Below the pieces are notes generated by a model that saw only the letters and a program-made list of their open reading frames with translations, ran no database searches and was not told the DNA's origin. Shown in pieces: positions 1-5,667 of a DNA stretch of 7,653 nucleotides; positions within the stretch are counted from its first letter, which is position 1, and every line of letters begins with the position of its first letter. Origin of the DNA: Firmicutes bacterium UBA5286 (lineage in GTDB: Bacteria; Bacillota; Proteinivoracia; UBA4975); NCBI GenBank assembly GCA_002408465.1, contig DHSM01000010.1, forward strand, positions 1 to 7,653, in the 5' to 3' direction. Both the position numbers and the translations under genes were made by a program.

Positions 1-19
1 AAGCGACGGAATTAATCAG

Positions 20-1147
20 TTAATGCCTCAGCTTGTCTAGGTTACGATCAGAGGCGAAGTTTACTGTGCTGTAAAGGACTAAGATATCAGTAATATCGTT
101 GTCTGTTATATAGTCATATACGTTGCCGTGAAAATATCTCAAGTCTAGCATATGCGTGCTTTCAAACTGCTCCGCCGCGAATGGCACAAAGGCATTGGCG
201 AAGGAATCCTTAATAACCAGCAGTCTTTTATTATTCTTATTATCACTTGTGATTTTCAATTCGGCATGGTTGCCACCAAAAAACACGGCATATTTGTCCT
301 TTTCCTGCAAGCGTTCCCGCTGATAAAAACTGTCGCTTTGACTCTTTCCTCCCTCATACTCCACAAGGAAACGGTGTGGTGACTGATACCTGAAGATACT
401 GATACTGTCGTAGGGGACGCCATTGTAAAGCACTTTAGAATATAAGCTGCCGTGAAAGGAATCGGTCACTTCCTCGATAGAGTAATTAGCTTCTGGACTT
501 GGAATTCCTACTGTTTCACACCAACTTAAGTAGGCGGCAAAGGCTCCTCTTGTGGTCCAGTGGTGATCTGTTTTGTAGTAAATGTACTCACCTTTTTTGT
601 CCAGAAGTTGCTGACGCAGGTCGACGAACAGGCAGTTTGGAACCGATTGTTTGATGCTGTCGATCATTTCGTTCTGATCAAACATCTGGGCGTAGGGAGG
701 CAGTTTTTCGGAGAGAATCAGTCCGGAAGTTGGGACAATCATTAGGGATAAATTATTTTTTGGCAGGGATGTTTTCGCAAAAAACATATTTAAAGCCGTA
801 ATATTTTCCTCTATTTGTTCCCTATCAAGGTCTTGTTCGGAAACCCGCTGGATTAAATAACCATCTTTAGCCATATAAACCCCGTTGATGTCTTTGTGCA
901 GTAAGGCAATCTGGGCCTTGGTCTTCAGGGATATCCAAGCATCGCGCCAAACAAATTGATCATTAATATATGCTTCCAGTTTTTCGGTGTAATTTCCGGA
1001 AAGGACAGAACTTACCGCTACCGGTGGCTTATCGGCTAGGTAGCGGTTTTCATTGTCCGAGAAAATTCTGTCGCCGCAAAGCAAATTCCCGATGCTCAGG
1101 GAGAAAAGCAAAATAACGAATACCCCAACGGTGATTTTGTTTTCCAA
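20..1147 (-). CDS. DHHW-family (AlgX/AlgJ-like, SGNH-type) O-acetyltransferase, extracytoplasmic
   Basis: Protein of 375 residues, probably the enzyme that puts acyl groups handed out by the neighbouring MBOAT protein onto an extracellular polymer. Residues about 5-24 form one hydrophobic N-terminal segment (signal anchor or signal peptide), so the rest is outside the membrane. The family signature is D194-H195-H196-W197 in the context YKTDHHWT, matching the Asp-x-His of AlgX/AlgJ. A GGNHAE stretch (291-296) and IKDSFANAF (312-320) supply the likely nucleophile Ser315. The length is usual for DHHW proteins. The start is TTG, supported by GGAGGG six bases upstream; that site overlaps the end of the MBOAT gene only 11 bp away, so the two are probably translationally coupled. 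The family call is firm. The acceptor (peptidoglycan, teichoic acid or secondary wall polysaccharide) cannot be told from sequence. This is the last gene visible before the edge. Confidence 0.9.
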   Translation of the reverse strand: MENKITVGVFVILLFSLSIGNLLCGDRIFSDNENRYLADKPPVAVSSVLSGNYTEKLEAYINDQFVWRDAWISLKTKAQIALLHKDINGVYMAKDGYLIQRVSEQDLDREQIEENITALNMFFAKTSLPKNNLSLMIVPTSGLILSEKLPPYAQMFDQNEMIDSIKQSVPNCLFVDLRQQLLDKKGEYIYYKTDHHWTTRGAFAAYLSWCETVGIPSPEANYSIEEVTDSFHGSLYSKVLYNGVPYDSISIFRYQSPHRFLVEYEGGKSQSDSFYQRERLQEKDKYAVFFGGNHAELKITSDNKNNKRLLVIKDSFANAFVPFAAEQFESTHMLDLRYFHGNVYDYITDNDITDILVLYSTVNFASDRNLDKLRH

Positions 1148-1153
1148 GTGCTT

Positions 1154-1159
1154 CCCTCC
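1154..1159 (-). promoter_or_regulatory. Ribosome binding site fixing a TTG start
   Basis: GGAGGG on the minus strand, followed by a six-base spacer (AAGCAC) and TTG GAA AAC. It reaches into the TAG stop codon (1161-1159) of the upstream MBOAT gene. No ATG or GTG nearby has comparable spacing, so this site decides the TTG start of the DHHW gene and suggests translational coupling. Confidence 0.8.
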
Positions 1160-2568
1160 TAAAATCTGAAATATAGAAACGGGTTATAGGACTCGCCAAC
1201 TAAGAACGCAACTGAGAGCAGAAAAACAAGGACAATGAGCAGATCTTTTACCGGCGCCATATTTTTTTTGCCTAGCTTGTCCGTAAAGGTGGCCCATATT
1301 TTTTTTGGGATTTCCGTGCTGGCAAACACTAAAAAGAAGAGCAACACAGCATTTGTGTAGAGAAGATAAATGGTTTCCTGATTAATAAATTCTGTTGCCC
1401 CCAGCCCAAACATGACCTGGATATACGCCAGCGCCTCGGATAGCGTAGGGCTGGCAAACAGCACCCAGCCAAGCACCACTAGAATCAGCGTGTATGCTCG
1501 GGACAGAGCGCTGGGCAGGGATTTCAGCTTGAATAACCGCTTTTCCACAATCAAGAGTAGTCCGTAATACAGCCCCCAGGCCACAAAATTCCAGCTGGCT
1601 CCATGCCATAGGCCGGTGAGCAGCCAGACAATCAGCAGGTTGCAGATCTGCTTGGCGGCGCCGTTGCGGTTACCCCCTAAAGGGATATAGACATACTCTC
1701 GGAACCAGGTTCCCAAAGAGATATGCCAGCGCCGCCAAAATTCTGTAATGCTTTTGGCCAGGTAGGGGTAGTTAAAGTTCTCTAAGAAGCGAAAGCCAAA
1801 CATCTGGCCGAGACCAATGGCCATATCTGAGTACCCTGAGAAATCAAAGTAGATCTGAAAGCTGAAGGCGACTGCGCCTAACCACGCCGTCACCACCGGC
1901 AGGCTATCTGTTGGGATTGCTGAGACTTGCGCCCAGAGCTGGCCGATATTATTGGCCAGCAACACCTTCTTCCCCAAGCCGGTGACAAAACGAACAATGC
2001 CATAGGCAAAGGAATCTACACTTTCCTGACGGTTGGTAAGCTGTGTGGCGATAGTCTTATATCTGACAATGGGACCGGCAACCAACTGGGGGAAAAGGGT
2101 GACGAAAGCCCCAAAGTCGATGATGTTTCTCTGGGCTTCTACTTCACCACTGTAAACATCGATAGTATAGGACAGGGTTTGAAAAGTATAAAAGGAGATG
2201 CCCAGGGGAAGCGCAATATTTGGGGAACTGAGGCTAAGAGAAAACAGACGATTAACATTCTCAACTACAAAACTGCTGTATTTGAAAAAGCCCAGAATCC
2301 CCAGATTTATGATCACTGATAAAAGCACGACTGCCTTGGCTCTTCTGCCCTCTCCTCTTTCTTTATACTGCTGAATGAGCAGGCCGTTTACATAATCGAA
2401 GACTGTGGAGAAGAGCATGATCAAGATGTAACGGGGCTCGCCCCAGGCATAGAAGACGAGGCTTGCCAAGAAGAGAAGAGTGTTTTTCATTTTTTGCGGG
2501 CAAAGGTAGTAGGTGAAAAGCACCAACGGCAAAAAGGCAAATAGAAAGATTAGGCTGCTAAATACCAT
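1159..2568 (-). CDS. MBOAT-family membrane O-acyltransferase (AlgI/DltB/PatA-like)
   Basis: Polytopic membrane protein of 469 residues that, by family, moves an acyl (usually acetyl) group from a cytoplasmic donor across the membrane to a partner enzyme outside. Many hydrophobic segments run from the N-terminus to about residue 455. Family motifs are in the right order: FFKY (94-97), PLGISFYTFQ (121-130), PQLVAGPIVR (160-169), FDFSGYSDMAIG (241-252), FWRRWHISLGTWFREY (277-292) and the catalytic-histidine block GLWHGASWNF (319-328), with His322 the presumed catalytic residue. The C-terminal YNPFLYFRF ending is typical of AlgI-type members. The ATG is preceded by GGAG at eight bases. The DHHW partner follows directly and the RsiV-like gene ends 40 bp upstream, where I see no convincing promoter or terminator. 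AlgI, DltB and PatA are close in sequence; the DHHW neighbour and the absence of dltA/dltC argue for acetylation, not D-alanylation. Confidence 0.93.
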   Translation of the reverse strand: MVFSSLIFLFAFLPLVLFTYYLCPQKMKNTLLFLASLVFYAWGEPRYILIMLFSTVFDYVNGLLIQQYKERGEGRRAKAVVLLSVIINLGILGFFKYSSFVVENVNRLFSLSLSSPNIALPLGISFYTFQTLSYTIDVYSGEVEAQRNIIDFGAFVTLFPQLVAGPIVRYKTIATQLTNRQESVDSFAYGIVRFVTGLGKKVLLANNIGQLWAQVSAIPTDSLPVVTAWLGAVAFSFQIYFDFSGYSDMAIGLGQMFGFRFLENFNYPYLAKSITEFWRRWHISLGTWFREYVYIPLGGNRNGAAKQICNLLIVWLLTGLWHGASWNFVAWGLYYGLLLIVEKRLFKLKSLPSALSRAYTLILVVLGWVLFASPTLSEALAYIQVMFGLGATEFINQETIYLLYTNAVLLFFLVFASTEIPKKIWATFTDKLGKKNMAPVKDLLIVLVFLLSVAFLVGESYNPFLYFRF

Positions 2569-2608
2569 AGTGTTCGCTCCGGTATAATTTATTGCTTAAT
2601 TGAATTAG

Positions 2609-3463
2609 TTAATCATTGTTATGCTCCGGAATATGTCCAATTGGGAATTCCAGTTGACCTGCGGCTCCAGCGGCAATTTCGTATTTTTGAAAAACCACTA
2701 CCACGGTCTTATCGCTATCAATATAAAAGTGACGGTCGGTATCGATAAGGTCCTCGATGACCACATCATCAAACAAATAAAACTTTCTTTCCTCGCTTAG
2801 CTGCGCGATTCCCTCCCTTACCCGCGCGGAGACAATCTCCTTATAATTGCCGCCATATAAATCGCGCAAGGTCAGTTCGCGCCCACTCTCCAGATCGATA
2901 TTATAAAAACGATTTTCCTGATAAAAACTTGCCTTTGTTTCAAACTTATAGATTACAAAAGAAACAATCTCAGCATCGGAACACTTCATGTCATAATCTA
3001 TTACAACTTCCAGGGGAAGAAATTCTCCCGGTATGCCTCCGGTCAAGAGATAGGCATCGTAGTATTCTTGCGCTCTATTTTTCGCATTCTCAACTTCTTC
3101 ACTGATCAGCTTGCTGATTTCCAGGTTAATCCGATGCTCCAGAGCAGTGTTGCCGGTGTTTTCAATGTTGGGGACTTTAACGTTAATGATCTTGGTTTCG
3201 TCTTCCAAGTCTATTTTTTTAAAGGTAAAGATTCTGCATATATCTCCCAGAATAGGCACCTCATAGGCCGCGGCAAAGACTGAGGTTGTATTGAGCAAAG
3301 TAATGAAAACAAGACTAATTACAGCTGCGAGGGTGGCCATATACTTGACCACGCTCCGACGCTTTTGGATCTTCCGGCCCCGCTGAAGAGCTTGACTGAC
3401 AACATCGGGCAACTCTGTGGCTACTGGTATGCAGTTATAAGCTTCCTCTACCCTGTTGCTCAT
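2609..3463 (-). CDS. rsiV: RsiV-like transmembrane anti-sigma factor with DUF3298-type sensor domain
   Basis: Protein of 284 residues, very close to the length I recall for B. subtilis RsiV. Residues 1-39 are a basic cytoplasmic part (RGRKIQKRR at 28-36) expected to hold the sigma factor. Residues about 40-60 form one membrane span. SVFAAAY (61-67) offers an A-x-A-like signal peptidase site near residue 64-65; in RsiV, signal peptidase makes the first cut and RasP the second after lysozyme binds. The VPILGDICRIFTF block (69-81) is a motif common just after the membrane span in this class. The remainder resembles DUF4163/DUF3298: a tyrosine-rich strand region, FYNIDLESGRELTLRDLY (186-203), and a C-terminal FYIDSDKTVVVVFQKYEIAAGAAGQ-type strand pair (246-270). 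There is no HxxxCxxC zinc anti-sigma motif, which also fits RsiV. The sigma partner lies 33 bp upstream, and AGGAAGG precedes the ATG. The lysozyme ligand is inferred from family and context. Confidence 0.85.
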   Translation of the reverse strand: MSNRVEEAYNCIPVATELPDVVSQALQRGRKIQKRRSVVKYMATLAAVISLVFITLLNTTSVFAAAYEVPILGDICRIFTFKKIDLEDETKIINVKVPNIENTGNTALEHRINLEISKLISEEVENAKNRAQEYYDAYLLTGGIPGEFLPLEVVIDYDMKCSDAEIVSFVIYKFETKASFYQENRFYNIDLESGRELTLRDLYGGNYKEIVSARVREGIAQLSEERKFYLFDDVVIEDLIDTDRHFYIDSDKTVVVVFQKYEIAAGAAGQLEFPIGHIPEHNND

Positions 3464-3496
3464 GTTAAAATCACACCTTCCTAATAATCGTGGGGT

Positions 3497-3997
3497 CTAT
3501 TCATCTTCGCCCATATCTAGCTTTAAAAGTCTTAATGCCTTATACAGTCTCGACTTTACGGTATTGAGATTGGCATCGGTAGCTCTGGCAATTTCCTCTA
3601 GTTTCATATCTTCATAAAAACGCAGAAAGATAATGGTTTGGAGCATTGGTTCCAGATGACTGATTGCATTTAATAACTCTAAAGCGTCAACGGTATCCAC
3701 AGGCTTTTCGGGGGCGGGAATATGCTCTTCCAGCTGGTCAAACAGGACCACTTTTTTGGATTTTCGCAAATACATCAGGCACTCGTTTATGAGAATACGG
3801 TAAAACCATGATTTAAGGTATTCCGGGGATCTAAGTGTAGATATTTTTCGCAAGGCCTGGACAATAGCATCCTGAACAAGGTCGAGTGCGGTATCGGGGT
3901 TCCTTACATAGCCGTATGCTAAACGATAGAATTTCGCCTGATTTTCTTGGATAAAGGGAATTACTTCTGCATATTCTGCTTTGCCCGCCACACTCAC
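3497..3997 (-). CDS. sigV: ECF RNA polymerase sigma factor, SigV-like
   Basis: Small sigma-70 protein of 166 residues. Sigma region 2 spans about 21-83: FYRLAYGYVRNPDTALDLVQDA, then the promoter-melting segment LKSWFYRILINECLMYLRK. A short linker follows, then region 4 at about 105-160 with the helix-turn-helix LEEIARATDANLNTVKSRLYKAL. There are no other domains, so it is a classic group 4 (ECF) factor, and the FYRLAYGYVRN and SPEYLKSWFYRIL wording is that of SigV-type factors. Start: the listed GTG has AAGGTGG almost touching it, whereas GTG at codon 3 (position 3991) is seven bases from that site and is the better start, giving 164 residues. The gene sits between the DUF4358 lipoprotein (29 bp) and its anti-sigma gene (33 bp). 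Family sigma factors usually activate their own operon. The ECF call is certain; the SigV subgroup rests on remembered similarity and on the RsiV-like neighbour. Confidence 0.9.
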   Translation of the reverse strand: MSVAGKAEYAEVIPFIQENQAKFYRLAYGYVRNPDTALDLVQDAIVQALRKISTLRSPEYLKSWFYRILINECLMYLRKSKKVVLFDQLEEHIPAPEKPVDTVDALELLNAISHLEPMLQTIIFLRFYEDMKLEEIARATDANLNTVKSRLYKALRLLKLDMGEDE

Positions 3998-4026
3998 ACC
4001 ACCTTTAGGAGCACCTGGATCTAATA

Positions 4027-4479
4027 TTAATTGAGATGAGCCTCAATGATTCCTGATGCATCAGCATCGTCAGTCACACATACAATTACATATTTACCAT
4101 ACTGCAGTACGATGGCCTCGTCGAGTTTTTTCAGTTCCCTGGGCAGGTAACCTGCAAAGGACTGTTTTTGTTCATCAATATGCGAAAGGGCGTACTCCCG
4201 CATCTGTCTCGCAGCTTGTTTGCTGCCGGCCTCAAAAACCGCGATTTCCTCAGCGGTGGCGCCGCTGCCGATAAATACCCTCCCTGAGACTCCCTCCCCT
4301 AAAGAATAGAGCCTATCTATTCCTCCCACATCTAACTCTACAAGTTCGTCTTGAAACTCAATATTTTGCAGCATATCTTCGATTAATCCATCCAAACTTA
4401 TGTCGGTGGTTTGGTGGCTGCAAGCGAGCAGCGAAAAACCAAGAGCGAAAATAGATAAACCCATTATAAATCTTTTCAT
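4027..4479 (-). CDS. DUF4358-type lipoprotein
   Basis: Secreted lipoprotein of 150 residues when started at the ATG at 4479. The N-terminus MKRFIMGLSIFALGFSLLAC carries a short basic start, a hydrophobic core and a lipobox LLAC, with Cys20 the lipidated residue. The mature part has the run GSGATAEEIAVFEAG (about 71-85), then QMREYALSHIDEQKQSF, an aromatic-proline GYLPREL, and KYVIVCVTDDADASGII near the end, the pattern I associate with DUF4358 in Clostridia. A longer frame from TTG at 4503 exists, but it would put eight residues before the signal peptide and overlap the upstream gene. The ATG instead lies one base after that gene's TAA, with GGAGG 12 bases upstream. DUF4358 proteins have no assigned biochemical role that I know of; their recurrent company with MBOAT, DHHW and SGNH genes suggests an accessory part in wall polymer acylation. 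Confidence 0.8.
   Translation of the reverse strand: MKRFIMGLSIFALGFSLLACSHQTTDISLDGLIEDMLQNIEFQDELVELDVGGIDRLYSLGEGVSGRVFIGSGATAEEIAVFEAGSKQAARQMREYALSHIDEQKQSFAGYLPRELKKLDEAIVLQYGKYVIVCVTDDADASGIIEAHLN
4030..4047 (-). other. Small hairpin across the lipoprotein stop codon
   Basis: ATTGAG, a six-base loop and CTCAAT form a perfect six-base-pair stem overlapping the end of the lipoprotein gene, just before the sigma gene. It is followed by an A/T-rich stretch but not a true U-run. It could modestly separate expression of the first two genes from the sigma operon core, or it may be chance. Confidence 0.25.
4108..4133 (-). promoter_or_regulatory. Possible ECF-type promoter inside the lipoprotein gene
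   Basis: On the minus strand TGAAAA is followed after 16 bases by CGTACT, close to the TGAAAC-N16-CGTC pattern used by B. subtilis extracytoplasmic sigma factors including SigV. It lies about 110-120 bp upstream of the sigma gene and would allow self-activation of sigma, anti-sigma, MBOAT and DHHW genes. It is within coding sequence and the last -35 base differs from consensus, so it may be chance. Confidence 0.25.
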
Positions 4480-4480
4480 A

Positions 4481-5335
4481 TTAATTATGCGCCTCCAGAT
4501 CAACGATATGGCATTTCAGATATTCAAGCCATTTTTGACAATAGGTCTTTTTGAGATGGACGCCATCATAGGCCGAGCCCTCTGGCAAATTTCCTTTACT
4601 ATCGGCGACAGCCTCCGCCACATTGAGGTAATAAATCTTTTTCTCCTCCGCCATTTTACTCAGCAAGGCATTGAATTGATTAATCTTTGGATTGTTATAT
4701 ATTTTATCCTTAGCTGATTTAGATTTTGTCACCGGAAGGATGGACTGCACATAGATAAGCGCGTCCGGATTGATAGCTTGCAGAGCATCAATGATTTCAG
4801 CGTATTTTTTTATAAATAGATTGCTATATACCCAGCCCAATTCATTGGTGCCGAGCATGATATAGACTTTAGAAAAATTCGGGTTTGCCTGGACTGCAGC
4901 CATCACCGATATTTTTTTGCCATTCATGTTAATAACCCGGTCTGTGAATACTGTGTTGACCATCAAGCCCCGGCTGGTATAAGAAGTGGCGTTGGCCAAC
5001 CCGGAATAGAGAATGAAGCCTTCCGTTCTGGAATTGCCGATGAAAATAGCATCATTAAAATAGGTTTCGTCCACCGCCTCACTTCGGGGAACCGGTAAAC
5101 TGTAATTGTAGGTGACAATTTCAGGTTCTTTAGGCGGTTCAGGCTGGGCAGGCACTTCTTCCTCCTGCGGCACATCCTTTGGTACATCATCGACGGGAAG
5201 GGCCGGTAAGGCCTGCGAACCAGCGTGCCTGGACATAACGATTGCCGTAAGCGCTAAAACGGCAATAAGGGCGAGCAACCATTTTATCCCTAGTCTTTTC
5301 CGAAACGGTTTTCTATAAATACTCCGATCTGCCAC
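4481..5335 (-). CDS. Membrane-anchored SGNH/GDSL hydrolase-family protein
   Basis: Protein of 284 residues with a basic N-terminus (RKPFRKR), one membrane span at about 17-34 and a proline- and glutamate-rich linker (43-72) that holds an extracellular SGNH domain away from the membrane. The domain begins at FIGNSRTEGF (98-107) with catalytic Ser102. It continues with YIMLGTNELG (158-167), where Asn164 is the block III residue, and ends with DGVHL (257-261), giving the Asp257-His260 pair. The catalytic triad is therefore intact. Such domains act as esterases or acetyltransferases on carbohydrates; next to MBOAT and DHHW genes, transfer to or removal of acetyl from a wall polymer is likely. The start is GTG, with AAGGA nine bases upstream. 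It heads the six-gene run, with the lipoprotein ATG one base after its TAA. Transferase versus esterase activity cannot be decided from sequence. Confidence 0.88.
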   Translation of the reverse strand: MADRSIYRKPFRKRLGIKWLLALIAVLALTAIVMSRHAGSQALPALPVDDVPKDVPQEEEVPAQPEPPKEPEIVTYNYSLPVPRSEAVDETYFNDAIFIGNSRTEGFILYSGLANATSYTSRGLMVNTVFTDRVINMNGKKISVMAAVQANPNFSKVYIMLGTNELGWVYSNLFIKKYAEIIDALQAINPDALIYVQSILPVTKSKSAKDKIYNNPKINQFNALLSKMAEEKKIYYLNVAEAVADSKGNLPEGSAYDGVHLKKTYCQKWLEYLKCHIVDLEAHN

Positions 5336-5400
5336 TTTGGATTTTCCTTTCTGCTGTATTATCTTTTCCTACTCTATAGATGCTAATAGGCCTAGGAAAG

Positions 5401-5416
5401 TTGATGATATCAGCAA
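5401..5416. repeat. 16-bp near-palindrome next to the operon promoter
   Basis: TTGATGATATCAGCAA is a dyad around GATATC with a single mismatched pair. It starts seven bases past the -10 box of the left operon, at or just after the expected transcription start. The position suits a repressor operator, but no regulator gene for it is in the window. Confidence 0.35.
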
Positions 5417-5422
5417 ATAAAT

Positions 5423-5428
5423 ATTATA
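5423..5428 (-). promoter_or_regulatory. -10 box of a promoter for the SGNH-to-DHHW operon
   Basis: A consensus TATAAT on the minus strand, preceded by CCG. At the usual 16-18 bp upstream distance no good TTGACA-like box is visible (AAGAGT is the nearest register), so the promoter may be weak or activator-dependent. It lies after the terminator of the synthetase-like gene and would leave a leader of about 80 nt before the GTG start at 5335. Confidence 0.5.
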
Positions 5429-5475
5429 CGGCTGCCAGCTGTTTTACTCTTGGCTTCTGCATCTGACACAAATCA

Positions 5476-5529
5476 TAAAAACTCCTTCCTCAGGCAATTT
5501 CTATAAGAAATTGTCTTATGAGGAAGGAG
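5476..5529 (-). terminator. Rho-independent terminator after the MetRS-like gene
   Basis: Arms 5482-5492 and 5519-5529 match perfectly over 11 bases (CTCCTTCCTCA). Inside them, 5495-5502 and 5506-5513 add eight pairs (CAATTTCT/AGAAATTG) around a three-base loop, with an uneven internal bulge of 2 and 5 bases between the stems. On the minus strand the hairpin is followed at once by TTTTT; on the plus strand it is not. It therefore serves transcription coming from the synthetase-like gene. It is longer than a usual terminator stem. An alternative ATAAGA/TCTTAT pairing is possible within it. Confidence 0.75.
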
Positions 5530-5667
5530 ATAATAGATGGCCCCGGTTTTGGTCAGTTTAATGATGCTGCCCCTATCGACAAGTTTTCGTTGAATAGATA
5601 GAGCTCCAGGACTAATTCCCGATATAGTACATTCCAGTTATCCTACATACCCATGGTCAATCATTTA
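5530..5667 (-). other. Noncoding 3' region between MetRS-like stop and terminator
   Basis: A 138-base stretch without a credible gene. On the minus strand one frame stays open for 54 codons (5637 down to 5476, running through the terminator), and another for 29 codons before a stop. Neither has an ATG start with a ribosome binding site, and I recognise neither product. It may be an unusually long 3' untranslated region or a decayed gene remnant. With the flanking terminator and promoter region, the whole gap between genes is 332 bp. Confidence 0.4.

Noticed and set aside
1927..2319. A 130-codon open frame on the plus strand
   Set aside because: It lies antisense to the MBOAT gene, whose conserved motifs occupy the same bases. 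The product has no recognisable family features, and no other plus-strand gene surrounds it.
1159..2568. DltB (teichoic acid D-alanylation)
   Set aside because: DltB-like motifs are shared by all MBOAT proteins, but dltA, dltC and dltD are absent, and the partner has the DHHW signature of acetylation systems.
2569..2608. A promoter or terminator between the RsiV-like and MBOAT genes
   Set aside because: The 40-base gap is A/T-rich and contains the short palindrome TAATTGAATTA, but there is no -35/-10 pair, no AAC-N16-CGT pattern and no stem with U-run.
4480..4503. TTG at 4503 as the start of the lipoprotein
   Set aside because: It would add eight residues before a normal signal peptide and lies inside the SGNH gene. 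The ATG one base after that gene's stop fits better.
4400..4717. A 105-codon plus-strand frame opposite the lipoprotein and SGNH genes
   Set aside because: It overlaps two minus-strand genes with clear motifs (lipobox; DGVHL block). Its hydrophobic stretches are the mirror of those coding regions.
5482..5529. Mobile-element inverted repeat or MITE
   Set aside because: The arms enclose only a few bases, there are no target-site duplications, and the minus-strand U-run fits a terminator.
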